From contig JAHFGX010000013.1 in assembly GCA_023247215.1 (NCBI GenBank), forward strand, positions 1 to 37,423: a stretch of DNA of 37,423 bases. The letters are read 5' to 3'. A program made the position numbers and the translations under genes. This stretch comes from Candidatus Omnitrophota bacterium (lineage in GTDB: Bacteria; Omnitrophota; Gorgyraeia; Aquiviventales; Aquiviventaceae). Positions 1 through 7,399 of this stretch are shown here, piece after piece; within the stretch, counting starts at the first letter, position 1, and each line of letters opens with the position of its first letter. A model generated the notes under the pieces. It did not search any database, was not told where the DNA came from, and worked only from the letters and a program-made list of their open reading frames with translations.

Positions 1-37
1 AGCCGTCGCGCCAGCGCGGCCAACCGGAGGGTCGCGC

Positions 38-601
38 ATGACCCGGACGAAGAGTGCGCCGCGCTGGCTGGCGGCTTGGGGGGTCGGGCTGGCGGCGCTC
101 GGAATCGGAGGCACGGCCGTTGGGTTTCAACGGACCATCGCCACGCGGGTCACCAACTATGACGCGAGCCCGGTCTCGCTTCGGCAGGTCGCGATGGAGC
201 TGGTGCAAACGTACAGCGGCGAGACCCAGTTCCCGACGGCGAACTTGGACGATGGAACCGAGGCCAAGATCTATCGCTCTCGCATCCGCAACGTCAACCG
301 CCTGCACCAGCTCCTCCCCACGTACGTCCTGGAGGGCCACCTCGAGCTGCGCAACGAGGGGCGCAAACCCATCGCGGCAGTGCAGGTGACAGCCGTGTTC
401 CTGAACGCGTTCCAGGAGCGCATCGGCACGGACCAGCAATCCATGAGCCTCCAGCTGTTGCCGTACCAAACCCGGCGCCTGCACTGGTCGCGCAACATCC
501 AGCAGCCGGAGGTGTTTGAAACGGTGTTCGTGGTGACGAAGGTGCGGTTCGAGGACGGGTTGGTGTGGGTGCCGACGGAAGAATTGCTACTCTCGCCGTA
601 A
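38..601 (+). CDS. Unknown membrane-anchored or secreted protein, 187 aa
   Basis: I do not recognise the family. Residues 1-30 hold basic residues followed by a hydrophobic stretch rich in Ala, Gly and Leu, which could be a signal peptide or an N-terminal anchor. The remaining ~150 residues look like a beta-rich extracytoplasmic domain: the central part (LEGHLELRNEGRKPIAAVQV) resembles the beta-sandwich repeats of secreted FxLYD-like proteins, but that is only a resemblance. The ATG at 38 is preceded by GGAGG (26-30) at good spacing. A frame open from the window edge stops with TGA at 39-41, so an upstream gene may overlap this start as ATGA. The 3' end overlaps the convergent response-regulator gene by 15 bases. 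Confidence 0.75.
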   Translation: MTRTKSAPRWLAAWGVGLAALGIGGTAVGFQRTIATRVTNYDASPVSLRQVAMELVQTYSGETQFPTANLDDGTEAKIYRSRIRNVNRLHQLLPTYVLEGHLELRNEGRKPIAAVQVTAVFLNAFQERIGTDQQSMSLQLLPYQTRRLHWSRNIQQPEVFETVFVVTKVRFEDGLVWVPTEELLLSP

Positions 602-1183
602 TCGGCGCGAGCCGGCGGCGGATGCCTCGGTAAGGCCCAGCTTCTTCATCCACCGGATCAGGCAATAGCGGCTGACGCTGAGCAGCTCGGCGGCCTTCAC
701 TTGATTCCATCCGGTCCGCGCCAGCGCGACCAATATCAGCTTCCGCGTCACCTGGTCGCGCGCGTCTTTCAGCGACAGGCTCCTCAACAGCAACGGGATC
801 TGCTCCTGCCGGCCGGTCACCCGCTCGATCGTCTCCAGCAGCACCTCCGCGCTGAACGGCTTGGGCAGGGCGGCATCGGCGCCCAACTGGCGATAGTAGT
901 CGGCGTGCTCGGGAACGCAATACGCGGAGACGAGAATGACCGGCAATTCCGGATGGGAGCGCTTGATGAGCGGCAGGAGATCCGTGCCCTCCCGGCCCGG
1001 CATCCGAATGTCCAGCACCACGGCGCGGTAGGGGCCGTCCGCCAGCAGCGGCAAGACTTGGCGGCTGTCCGAGCAGGTCGTCACCGCCATCCCTCGCGGG
1101 CTGAAGAGGGCGCGGTACGCGTTGAGCGCCTGCTCGTCATCATCGACAATCAGCAGGCGGGGAGGCTCTGGCGTGGCGGTCAT
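587..1183 (-). CDS. Response regulator, receiver domain plus Fis-type HTH (198 aa)
   Basis: A two-component output regulator. Residues ~10-125 form a CheY-like receiver with the acidic pocket D14-D16, phospho-acceptor D58, switch Ser86 and conserved Lys108 (PKPF). Residues ~145-190 form a Fis-type helix-turn-helix (NQVKAAELLSVSR). There is no sigma-54 AAA+ domain, so the layout is that of the short ActR/PrrA/RegA class rather than NtrC. The ATG at 1183 was chosen because the receiver fold begins just after it; the open frame continues upstream into the neighbouring gene but that part is non-homologous. It lies 32 bp downstream of an outer-membrane protein gene on the same strand, probably co-transcribed. 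No histidine kinase gene is adjacent, so the partner is unknown. Confidence 0.88.
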   Translation of the reverse strand: MTATPEPPRLLIVDDDEQALNAYRALFSPRGMAVTTCSDSRQVLPLLADGPYRAVVLDIRMPGREGTDLLPLIKRSHPELPVILVSAYCVPEHADYYRQLGADAALPKPFSAEVLLETIERVTGRQEQIPLLLRSLSLKDARDQVTRKLILVALARTGWNQVKAAELLSVSRYCLIRWMKKLGLTEASAAGSRRLRRE

Positions 1184-1215
1184 CTTGCGCGGTCGCGCGA
1201 GCGTCAGACGGGGCG

Positions 1216-1941
1216 CTAAAAGCTGTAGCCGATCCCCATCGTCACTTCGCCGCCCCCGTTGATGTAGGCGGTTTCGATGTTCATCACGAGATCTTCCGAT
1301 TCGCCCAGGTACACGTCGGATCCGAAAAACGCCCCGACGCTGGCCTGGTCCTTGTACGATCCCTGGCTGATCGTCTGCCCGCCTTGGCGGATCCGGTAAT
1401 CCATGGTCACGCGCGAGAGCTTGATGCCCACGTACGGCTTCAGGCGGCCCAACGATTTCGCCACGCTGGTGGAGACCTGCCATTCCTGCCATTGGGGCTG
1501 ATTGGCGGTGCTCGTCTTCCGGCCAAGATAGCTGTATTGCAGGCTGCCGTCCCATTCGAAGCCGCTCTTGGCATGCTGCCAGAGGCGCGCTTTGAGCTGG
1601 GCGGCGGCCAGCAGGTTGGTCCCGAACGTATGGTCGGTGGATCCATCCGTCTTGCGGATGGCGGAATCGTTGATTTGCAGATAGCCGGCCCCGATCTTGC
1701 CGTAGAGGCTCAGCCAATCCGTCAGGCCGTACCCGCGGACATGCTCGATGTGATAGAGGTTGGCCTTGGCCGTCCCCGTCAGCTTGCGATTGACCAGCCC
1801 GCCGCCGAGCAGGCCGAACACCCACTGGCCTTTTTTCAGCACGCTGGCCGGGCTGCCCACCGGCTCTGCGGCGACCAGACGGCTGCCAACAAGGAAGGAG
1901 CACGCGAGCAGGCAGGAAGAGAGAACCGGCGCGGTGCGCAT
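1216..1941 (-). CDS. Predicted outer-membrane beta-barrel protein (241 aa)
   Basis: A signal peptide (residues 1-~24, ending near VAAEP) is followed by alternating hydrophobic/polar strands, many Tyr/Gly-rich strand ends and a C-terminal Phe (GIGYSF). This is the usual signature of an outer-membrane barrel recognised by BamA. No specific porin or transporter family is recognisable. The start at 1941 is chosen because the signal peptide begins there; an in-frame upstream ATG would add 13 residues unlike a signal peptide. A promoter-like pair sits directly upstream with no Shine-Dalgarno, so a near-leaderless message is possible. The response-regulator gene follows 32 bp downstream. Confidence 0.8.
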   Translation of the reverse strand: MRTAPVLSSCLLACSFLVGSRLVAAEPVGSPASVLKKGQWVFGLLGGGLVNRKLTGTAKANLYHIEHVRGYGLTDWLSLYGKIGAGYLQINDSAIRKTDGSTDHTFGTNLLAAAQLKARLWQHAKSGFEWDGSLQYSYLGRKTSTANQPQWQEWQVSTSVAKSLGRLKPYVGIKLSRVTMDYRIRQGGQTISQGSYKDQASVGAFFGSDVYLGESEDLVMNIETAYINGGGEVTMGIGYSF

Positions 1942-1955
1942 GGGGTCTGAGGCGC

Positions 1956-1984
1956 ATTGTACCCCGTGGCCTGCCGGCAATCAA
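1956..1984 (-). promoter_or_regulatory. Promoter for the outer-membrane protein gene
   Basis: On the minus strand TTGATT (1984-1979) and TACAAT (1961-1956) are separated by 17 bp, 4/6 and 5/6 matches to the sigma-70 consensus. The start codon is only 14 nt after the -10 box and no Shine-Dalgarno is visible, so the leader would be about 7-8 nt. Confidence 0.6.
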
Positions 1985-2008
1985 TGGGAGAATCGCGCCG
2001 GCACGGCG

Positions 2009-2014
2009 TATAAT
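2009..2014 (+). promoter_or_regulatory. -10 box (TATAAT) of the M48 peptidase gene
   Basis: A perfect TATAAT ends 9 nt before the ATG at 2024. No good -35 is visible at 16-19 bp. If transcription starts ~7 nt downstream, the message is essentially leaderless. It lies back-to-back with the promoter of the outer-membrane protein gene. Confidence 0.5.
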
Positions 2015-2023
2015 AATCACGTC

Positions 2024-2833
2024 ATGCGACCATCTCTGATGCGATCCGCGACGATCCTACTGGTCAGCCCGGCAGCCTCTCTCCTCGCCGGCTGCATCGG
2101 CACGAACTTCAACCTCGCCACGCAGCGCCAAGAATATTCCATCACCTCCACCGCCAAGGAGGTGGAGGTCGGGCGCAAGCTGGCCGCGCAGGTGGAGCGG
2201 GAGCTGACCCTGGTCCAGGACGAGCCGATGCAGGAGCGCGTGCGGCAGATCGGCCAGCGCCTGGCGGCGGTCTGCGACCGTCGGGAGCTGGTCTATAGCT
2301 TCGCCGTGGTGAAGGACGACGAGGCCAACGCGTTCTCGCTGCCGGGCGGGTATGTCTTCGTCAACGAGGGGCTCGTGAAGCTGGCGGCCAACGATGACGA
2401 ACTCGCCGGGGTCATTGCGCATGAGATCGGGCATGTGACGGCCCGCCACGCGGTGAAGCGGTTTGAAAGCCAGCTCGGGGTGCAGCTCATCCAATTGGCG
2501 TCCCTGGCCGCCGCCCGGCAGGGCCCGGCGCCGCAGGGGGTGGGCATCACCGCCCAGTCGCTGCAGTTGGCCTATGCGAGGCAGGACGAGCTGGAGGCGG
2601 ACCAACTGGCCGTCAAATACACGAAGGCCGCCGGCTATGATCCGAACGCCATCCTGAAATTTTTGGACAAGATGCACGACGAAGACCGCAAGCGGACGCA
2701 CTACATGCCTGGAGGGGTGGTACGCCCGAACTACGCGATGACGCACCCATTCGTGCCGGAACGCCGCCGCGCCGTCAAAGAAGCGCTCTTCGGCGTCGCG
2801 GATTACATGGACTACCTCAACAGCCCGCAGTAA
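2024..2833 (+). CDS. M48 family metallopeptidase lipoprotein (269 aa)
   Basis: A zinc metalloprotease of the envelope, of the BepA/YfgC or LoiP type. A lipoprotein signal ends with a textbook lipobox (LLAGC, Cys24). Residues ~45-260 are the M48 catalytic domain with HEIGH (His133, Glu134, His137) and a downstream ELEAD motif providing the third zinc ligand. There is no C-terminal TPR region as in BepA, so it is closer to the short LoiP/YcaL type. Family members process or degrade misassembled outer-membrane proteins, which fits the divergent barrel gene next door. ATG 2024 is chosen from the signal peptide; ATG 2039 is an alternative but would shorten the n-region. The gene ends 3 bp from the convergent tautomerase gene. 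Confidence 0.88.
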   Translation: MRPSLMRSATILLVSPAASLLAGCIGTNFNLATQRQEYSITSTAKEVEVGRKLAAQVERELTLVQDEPMQERVRQIGQRLAAVCDRRELVYSFAVVKDDEANAFSLPGGYVFVNEGLVKLAANDDELAGVIAHEIGHVTARHAVKRFESQLGVQLIQLASLAAARQGPAPQGVGITAQSLQLAYARQDELEADQLAVKYTKAAGYDPNAILKFLDKMHDEDRKRTHYMPGGVVRPNYAMTHPFVPERRRAVKEALFGVADYMDYLNSPQ

Positions 2834-2836
2834 CGC

Positions 2837-3046
2837 TTACGCGGCGGCGGGTGGGGCCGAGGCGCCAGGCTCCATCAACTGCCCGCCGATGGCCCAGTGC
2901 GTCCGCGGCACGTCGCGGAAGACGATCCACACCTGCTCGCGCGGCACGCGGGCCACCTCGATGAACGCCTTCGTGATCGCTTCCGTCAATCGGCGCCGTT
3001 CCGGCTCCCCGCGCCCCGACAGCCACTCCACCGTGATCACCGGCAT
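2837..3046 (-). CDS. 4-oxalocrotonate tautomerase family protein (69 aa)
   Basis: A small tautomerase-fold protein with the catalytic Pro exposed after removal of Met1 (MPVITVEW) and the usual ~60-70 residue length. Members catalyse keto-enol tautomerisation of 2-hydroxymuconate-like substrates; the physiological substrate here is unknown. The usual pattern is present: beta strand, amphipathic helix with RRRLTEAITKAF, then a second strand with VWIVFRDVPRTHWAIGG. A good Shine-Dalgarno (AGGAGA) precedes the ATG. It is the last gene of the folate/purine operon, 18 bp after folC, and no aromatic-degradation genes are present, so a catabolic role is not supported. Confidence 0.88.
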   Translation of the reverse strand: MPVITVEWLSGRGEPERRRLTEAITKAFIEVARVPREQVWIVFRDVPRTHWAIGGQLMEPGASAPPAAA

Positions 3047-3064
3047 GAGACGTCTCCTTCTTAC

Positions 3065-4402
3065 TTACCGAACGCCGCAGCCCGCGCGGATCGCCGGGCG
3101 CAGCTCTCCCACAAGAAACAACGACCCGGTCACCACGATCACGCCGTCCGACCCGGCCGCGTTGAGCGCATAGGTCAACGCGTCCGCCGCCTCCGGAATG
3201 ACGGTGGGGGCCGGCCCATGCGGGGCGCAGGCGTCGGCCAGGCGCTGCGGATCGCACGCCCGAGGATGCCGGCTCTTCGTGCACACCACCGAGGCGGCCC
3301 CGGCCGCCAGGACGGCTGCGACGTCCGCCACCGCCTTGTCGGCGGAGAGGCCCATCAGCACGTGCAGGGGGCGCTCCGGCCACCACGCGGCGAGGGCCGC
3401 GCGAAGGGCCTGAGCCGCCGGCACGTTATGGGCGCCGTCCAGCACCACGACCGGGCGGCGCTGCACGACCTCCAGCCGGCCCGGCCATGAGACGCTGGCG
3501 AGGCCGGCCTGGATCGCCGCATGCGGCACGCCGGCTTCAGACAACGCCTCCACCGCCGCCACGGCCACGGCGGCGTTGTCCGCCTGGTGGCCGCCGATCA
3601 GCGGCAGCCACAGCTCCCGGTACGCCCCGCGCGTCCCGAGGAGATCCAGCGTCATCCCCTCGTCCCGATTGATGCGGCACTCGACCTGCAGCTCGCGGCC
3701 CAGCTGAAGGAGCCGGGCGCCGCGCTCGGCCGCCGCCTGCGCGATCGCCGCCGCCGCCTCGGGAGGCTGCACGCCGACCACCACCGTGCCGTGAGGTTTG
3801 ATGATCCCCGCCTTCTCGCGGGCAATCGAGGCGAGCTCCGCGCCAAGCACGTCGGTGTGATCCTGTCCGATCGGCGCGATCACGGAGACGGCCTGCTCGA
3901 CTACGTTGGTGGCGTCGAGGCGCCCGCCCAATCCGACCTCGAGCACGGCGACGCTGACGCGGGAGTCAAAGAAGTGCCGGAACGCGACTGCGGTCATCAC
4001 CTCGAAATAGGTCGGCGGATCATCCGCGAACTCCGGGGAGGCGGCGGCGTCGCGGACCGCCCGCACGGAGGAGGCGAAGTTCGCTTCGCTGATCCAGTCC
4101 TCCTCCGCGCCGGGCGTAGAGCTCACGCGGATGCGCTCCCGAACGTCTTCCAGATGAGGCGAGGTGTAGAGGCCCGTCCGCAACCCGGCCTGACGCAGCA
4201 TGGCGTAGATCATCGCGCAAATGGAGCCTTTGCCGTTGGTCCCCGCCACCAGCACCGACCGGAAGGCCGCCTCAGGGCGCCCCAGGCGCCGGCAGAGACG
4301 CTGCATGCGCTCCAACTGGATGCGCTGCATCGCCTGTGGATCGCGCCGCCGCTCGTAGTTCGTCAGGGAGTCCAGATAGGCGAGGGCGTCGGCGTAGGTC
4401 AT
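3065..4402 (-). CDS. folC: Dihydrofolate synthase / folylpolyglutamate synthase
   Basis: ATP-dependent ligase adding glutamate to dihydropteroate or to tetrahydrofolates, a Mur-ligase-superfamily enzyme of the cytoplasm (445 aa, normal length). The ATP loop GTNGKGS is at residues 54-60. The Mg/ATP-binding EVGLGGRLDATN follows at 155-166, GQDHTDVLG at 179-187, and a C-terminal domain with DGAHN. The start at 4402 gives the usual FolC N-terminus (MTYADALAYLDSL); the frame stays open upstream but inside the preceding gene. It lies 7 bp downstream of an unknown gene and 18 bp upstream of the tautomerase. Its position in an operon with pabB and pabC supports a role in folate supply. Confidence 0.95.
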   Translation of the reverse strand: MTYADALAYLDSLTNYERRRDPQAMQRIQLERMQRLCRRLGRPEAAFRSVLVAGTNGKGSICAMIYAMLRQAGLRTGLYTSPHLEDVRERIRVSSTPGAEEDWISEANFASSVRAVRDAAASPEFADDPPTYFEVMTAVAFRHFFDSRVSVAVLEVGLGGRLDATNVVEQAVSVIAPIGQDHTDVLGAELASIAREKAGIIKPHGTVVVGVQPPEAAAAIAQAAAERGARLLQLGRELQVECRINRDEGMTLDLLGTRGAYRELWLPLIGGHQADNAAVAVAAVEALSEAGVPHAAIQAGLASVSWPGRLEVVQRRPVVVLDGAHNVPAAQALRAALAAWWPERPLHVLMGLSADKAVADVAAVLAAGAASVVCTKSRHPRACDPQRLADACAPHGPAPTVIPEAADALTYALNAAGSDGVIVVTGSLFLVGELRPAIRAGCGVR

Positions 4403-4409
4403 GGTAGGC

Positions 4410-4925
4410 TCAGGACGATTGCTGCCGCCGGCGCCATTCTTCGAACAGCCGGCGCACGTCGCCTTCCGACGAGCGGACCATGAGGCTGCCCACCAAGATG
4501 AGGATGGAAAACTGCCACGCCTCTTCCGGGCCGACCACCAAGCCGGTATGGATATCCTCCGCGCGGGTGAGGCGCTCGCGGTACTCCCGGATCGCGCCCT
4601 CCAGCGAGCCATTCCGCAGGTCCAGCGACGAGAGCTCGTGCCGGTAGCGCAGCGACGGAAACCGGATGCCGCGCACCAGCAAAAAGTTCAGCACCGCGTC
4701 TTCGCTGAATTCGAACCCTTCCAGGCGGGGCGTGGGCAGGAGGAGCGAGGGCTGCTCGATCAGCACCTTGCCGCTGCGCACCACCGTGTCGCCGCGGTTC
4801 AGGCTCGATTCCGCCAGGAACACATACGGCAGCGGCGTGACCTCGAACGTGGAGAGCTCCGGCAGGCGGGCGCGGATGATCTCCGTCTGTTTCAGGGCCT
4901 TCTCCCACAACTCGTTCATATCCAT
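4410..4925 (-). CDS. Unknown protein between purH and folC (171 aa)
   Basis: No family recognised. The protein is soluble-looking, with no signal peptide and no clear membrane segment apart from a short hydrophobic stretch (FSILILVGSLMV, ~residues 140-151). It has a helical acidic N-terminus and a basic C-terminus (RRLFEEWRRRQQSS). It lies 17 bp after purH and 7 bp before folC on the same strand, so it is almost certainly co-transcribed with them. ATG 4925 is used; ATG 4919 is equally possible and no strong ribosome-binding site discriminates. Codon composition is like its neighbours, so I treat it as a real gene. A function in one-carbon metabolism would be guesswork from context. Confidence 0.75.
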   Translation of the reverse strand: MDMNELWEKALKQTEIIRARLPELSTFEVTPLPYVFLAESSLNRGDTVVRSGKVLIEQPSLLLPTPRLEGFEFSEDAVLNFLLVRGIRFPSLRYRHELSSLDLRNGSLEGAIREYRERLTRAEDIHTGLVVGPEEAWQFSILILVGSLMVRSSEGDVRRLFEEWRRRQQSS

Positions 4926-4942
4926 CTCAGGGTGTGCCGGTG

Positions 4943-6478
4943 TCAGTGGCGGAAGTGGCGCAGTCCGGTCAGCACCATCGCCAGGCCGACGCGATCGGCG
5001 GCGGCGATCACTTCCGGGTCCTTCACCGAGCCGCCCGGCTGGATGATGGCGGTGATCCCGGCCTCAGCCGCCGCGTCCACATTGTCGGGAAACGGGAAAA
5101 ACCCGTCGGAGGCCAGCACAGCACCCCGGGCGCGCGAGCCGGCATTCTGCAGCGCCAGGCGCACCGCCCGCACCCGGCTGGGCTGCCCCGGTCCGATGCC
5201 GACGGTGGCGCCGCCTTTGGCCACCACGATGGCATTGGACTTCACGTGCTTGGCGGCGATCCAACCCAACGTCAGGTCGCGCCATTCCGCGTCGGTCGGG
5301 CGGCGCGTGGTCACGACGCGCGCCTGGTCCGACGACAGGGTGGCGGCGTCCGCCTCCTGGATGAGCCATCCGCCGACGATGCTGCGCCATTCCAGGGCGC
5401 GGGCCGCTTCCAGCGGGCATTCGATCAGCCGCAGCGACCGCTTGGCCAGCAAGATCGCTCGCGCCGGCGGATCAATCTTGGGGGCAAGGATGACCTCGAG
5501 AAACGTCGGCGTCATCAGGGACGCGGCCAGCGCGTCGAGCGGGCGGTTCACGCCGACGATCCCGCCGAAGGCGGACTCCGCGTCGCACGCGTGCGCCCGT
5601 TGGTACGCCTCGGCGATCGTCGAGGCGGTGGCCATCCCGCAGGGCGAGGCGTGCTTGATGATCACGCAGGCCGGCTCATCGAGATCGGACAGGCAGCGGA
5701 CGGCCGCATCCAGGTCCAACACATTGTTATAGGACAGCTCTTTGCCCTGCACCTGCACCAGGCGGGCCAGGCCGGCGGCGGGTTCCCCGGCCGGCGCGTA
5801 CCACCCCGCCTGCTGATGGGGATTTTCGCCATAGCGCAATGCCTGCCGCTGGTGGACGCTGAGTTGGATCCCCGCGCTCAGCGCGCCGGTATCAGGATTG
5901 CCGCCCAGGAAGGACGCGATCCATTGGTCGTAGCGGCTGGTCAGCTCGAAGGCGTCCCGGGCCAGGGCGGCGCTGGCGTCCTCCGGCAGCGTGCCCCGGC
6001 CGGTGCGCAGCGCCGCCAAGATGCCGGCATACTGCTCCGGGCGGCTCACCGCCGCGACGTGCGGGAAGTTCTTTGCGGCGGCGCGCAGCAGCGCCACCCC
6101 GCCGATATCAATCTGCTCCAGCGCGGCGTCCCGCGCCACCCCCGTCTGCTGGCTGACCTCGTGGAAAGGATAGAGATTGACCACCACCAGGTCAATCAGC
6201 TCGGCCGGCGAGACGCTGGTCATGTGCGCCGGATCGTCCCGCTTCGCCAGGATGCCCGCGTGGATTTTCGGATGCAGCGTCTTCACCCGGCCGTCGAGCT
6301 GCTCGCCGACGCCGGTGAACTCCTCAATCGCTTTGACCGGAATCTTCTGCCGCCGCAGCAGCGCGGCCGTGCCGCTGGAGGCGATCAGCTCCACCTTCAG
6401 CTCATGCAGTCCCTTGGCGAACGCTTCCACTCCCGTCTTATCGGAGCAGCTCAGGAGCGCCCGCTTCACAATCACCAT
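4943..6478 (-). CDS. purH: Bifunctional AICAR transformylase / IMP cyclohydrolase
   Basis: Catalyses the last two steps of de novo IMP synthesis: formylation of AICAR with 10-formyl-tetrahydrofolate, then ring closure. The 511 aa length is normal. The N-terminal MGS-like cyclohydrolase domain carries RVKTLHPKIHAGIL (64-77). The transformylase domain carries RYGENPHQ (215-222), KHASPCG with the catalytic Lys-His pair (275-276), and DGFFPFPDN near the C-terminus. The start at 6478 lies 5 bp after the preceding aminotransferase stop; a GGAGG lies 13 nt upstream inside that gene. The reaction consumes folate, which links it to the pab and fol genes of the same operon. Confidence 0.97.
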   Translation of the reverse strand: MVIVKRALLSCSDKTGVEAFAKGLHELKVELIASSGTAALLRRQKIPVKAIEEFTGVGEQLDGRVKTLHPKIHAGILAKRDDPAHMTSVSPAELIDLVVVNLYPFHEVSQQTGVARDAALEQIDIGGVALLRAAAKNFPHVAAVSRPEQYAGILAALRTGRGTLPEDASAALARDAFELTSRYDQWIASFLGGNPDTGALSAGIQLSVHQRQALRYGENPHQQAGWYAPAGEPAAGLARLVQVQGKELSYNNVLDLDAAVRCLSDLDEPACVIIKHASPCGMATASTIAEAYQRAHACDAESAFGGIVGVNRPLDALAASLMTPTFLEVILAPKIDPPARAILLAKRSLRLIECPLEAARALEWRSIVGGWLIQEADAATLSSDQARVVTTRRPTDAEWRDLTLGWIAAKHVKSNAIVVAKGGATVGIGPGQPSRVRAVRLALQNAGSRARGAVLASDGFFPFPDNVDAAAEAGITAIIQPGGSVKDPEVIAAADRVGLAMVLTGLRHFRH

Positions 6479-6482
6479 CGGT

Positions 6483-7397
6483 TCATGCTCCCTCCTCCGC
6501 CACCGGCCCAAAGACATAGCGCGCCGGCAGGTCCAGCTCCCGCCGGACGATGGTTCGAAACGCGCGGTGCAGCTTCCCGGCCCAAGGGCCGGGCCGGCCG
6601 CCGCCGATCCGCCGGCCGTCAATCACCGTCACCGGCAGCAGCTCCTTCAGCGTGCTGCAGACAAACGCCTCCTCGGCGTTGTAGAGATCGTGGCGCGTCA
6701 GCGGCGTCTCGCGGTAGCGCAGCCCGACGGCCGACGCGGCCTCAGTCAGCGCCCCCCAGGTGACCCCGGCCAGCAATCCCAGCCAGCACGGAGGGGCCGC
6801 GAACTCGCCGCGCGCCACTATCCCGAAATTGCTGGCGGTGCTTTCCGTCACGTAGCCGAGCGCGTCCATGAACAACGCTTCCTCCACCTGGCGCAGCTGA
6901 GCGTCCATGACCGCCATGACGCTGCCCAACCGCGCGGAATACTTGGCCTGGGGCGAAATCTGGGCGCTGGGGAACTTTCTCGTCGGCACCACCGCCACCC
7001 GGATGCCGCGGCGATACCACGCCGCGGGCGGCCATTGCGCCGGTTGGACGACGATGCTGGGCTGGGCCGTGCGCCACCCGGACGACGCATCCGCGCTCAC
7101 CGGGATCAGCGCCACCCGGACGACCGCTTCGGGAATGCCGGAGCCGCGCAGCACCTGCACCAGGCGGTCCCGCAGCTGCTCGCGCTCCAGCGACAATCGC
7201 AAACCCAAATACTGCGCCGTGCCGGCCAGCCGGTCCAGGTGCTGATCCAGGCGGAAGATCCGCCCCTGATAGGCGCGCATCGTTTCAAATCCCCCGCTCG
7301 AGGAGAGCGTATCCGGCAGCGCCCACTGCTCCGGCACGCGCAGCGCGGCCGGCGGCCGGCGGCGCGCTGCGACGGCTCGCGTGCGGACGCGCGGCAT
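6483..7397 (-). CDS. pabC: Class IV aminotransferase-fold PLP enzyme, likely 4-amino-4-deoxychorismate lyase
   Basis: A fold-type IV PLP enzyme (304 aa). The PLP Lys is probably K152 in AKYSARLGS, and the cofactor phosphate region is ESTASNFGI (from ~185). Family members include branched-chain aminotransferases, D-amino-acid aminotransferases and aminodeoxychorismate lyase. Position directly after pabB (2 bp gap) in a folate operon points to PabC, which releases pyruvate from aminodeoxychorismate to give p-aminobenzoate. Residues 1-20 form an Arg-rich extension. The ATG at 7397 has AGGAG 7 nt upstream, which decides the start. BCAT-like activity cannot be ruled out from sequence alone. Confidence 0.85.
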   Translation of the reverse strand: MPRVRTRAVAARRRPPAALRVPEQWALPDTLSSSGGFETMRAYQGRIFRLDQHLDRLAGTAQYLGLRLSLEREQLRDRLVQVLRGSGIPEAVVRVALIPVSADASSGWRTAQPSIVVQPAQWPPAAWYRRGIRVAVVPTRKFPSAQISPQAKYSARLGSVMAVMDAQLRQVEEALFMDALGYVTESTASNFGIVARGEFAAPPCWLGLLAGVTWGALTEAASAVGLRYRETPLTRHDLYNAEEAFVCSTLKELLPVTVIDGRRIGGGRPGPWAGKLHRAFRTIVRRELDLPARYVFGPVAEEGA

Positions 7398-7399
7398 GA

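Noticed and set aside
587-2020. A single 477-residue open frame on the minus strand covering the response regulator and the barrel region
   Set aside because: The barrel protein is encoded in another frame with a clear signal peptide and C-terminal Phe; the upstream part of this frame is Arg/Pro-rich non-homologous sequence. Only the part from 1183 is coding.
4934-6763. A plus-strand open frame of about 600 codons
   Set aside because: It lies antisense to purH and pabC and is rich in Arg, Gly and His, typical of frames kept open by high third-position GC. purH is unmistakable on the other strand.
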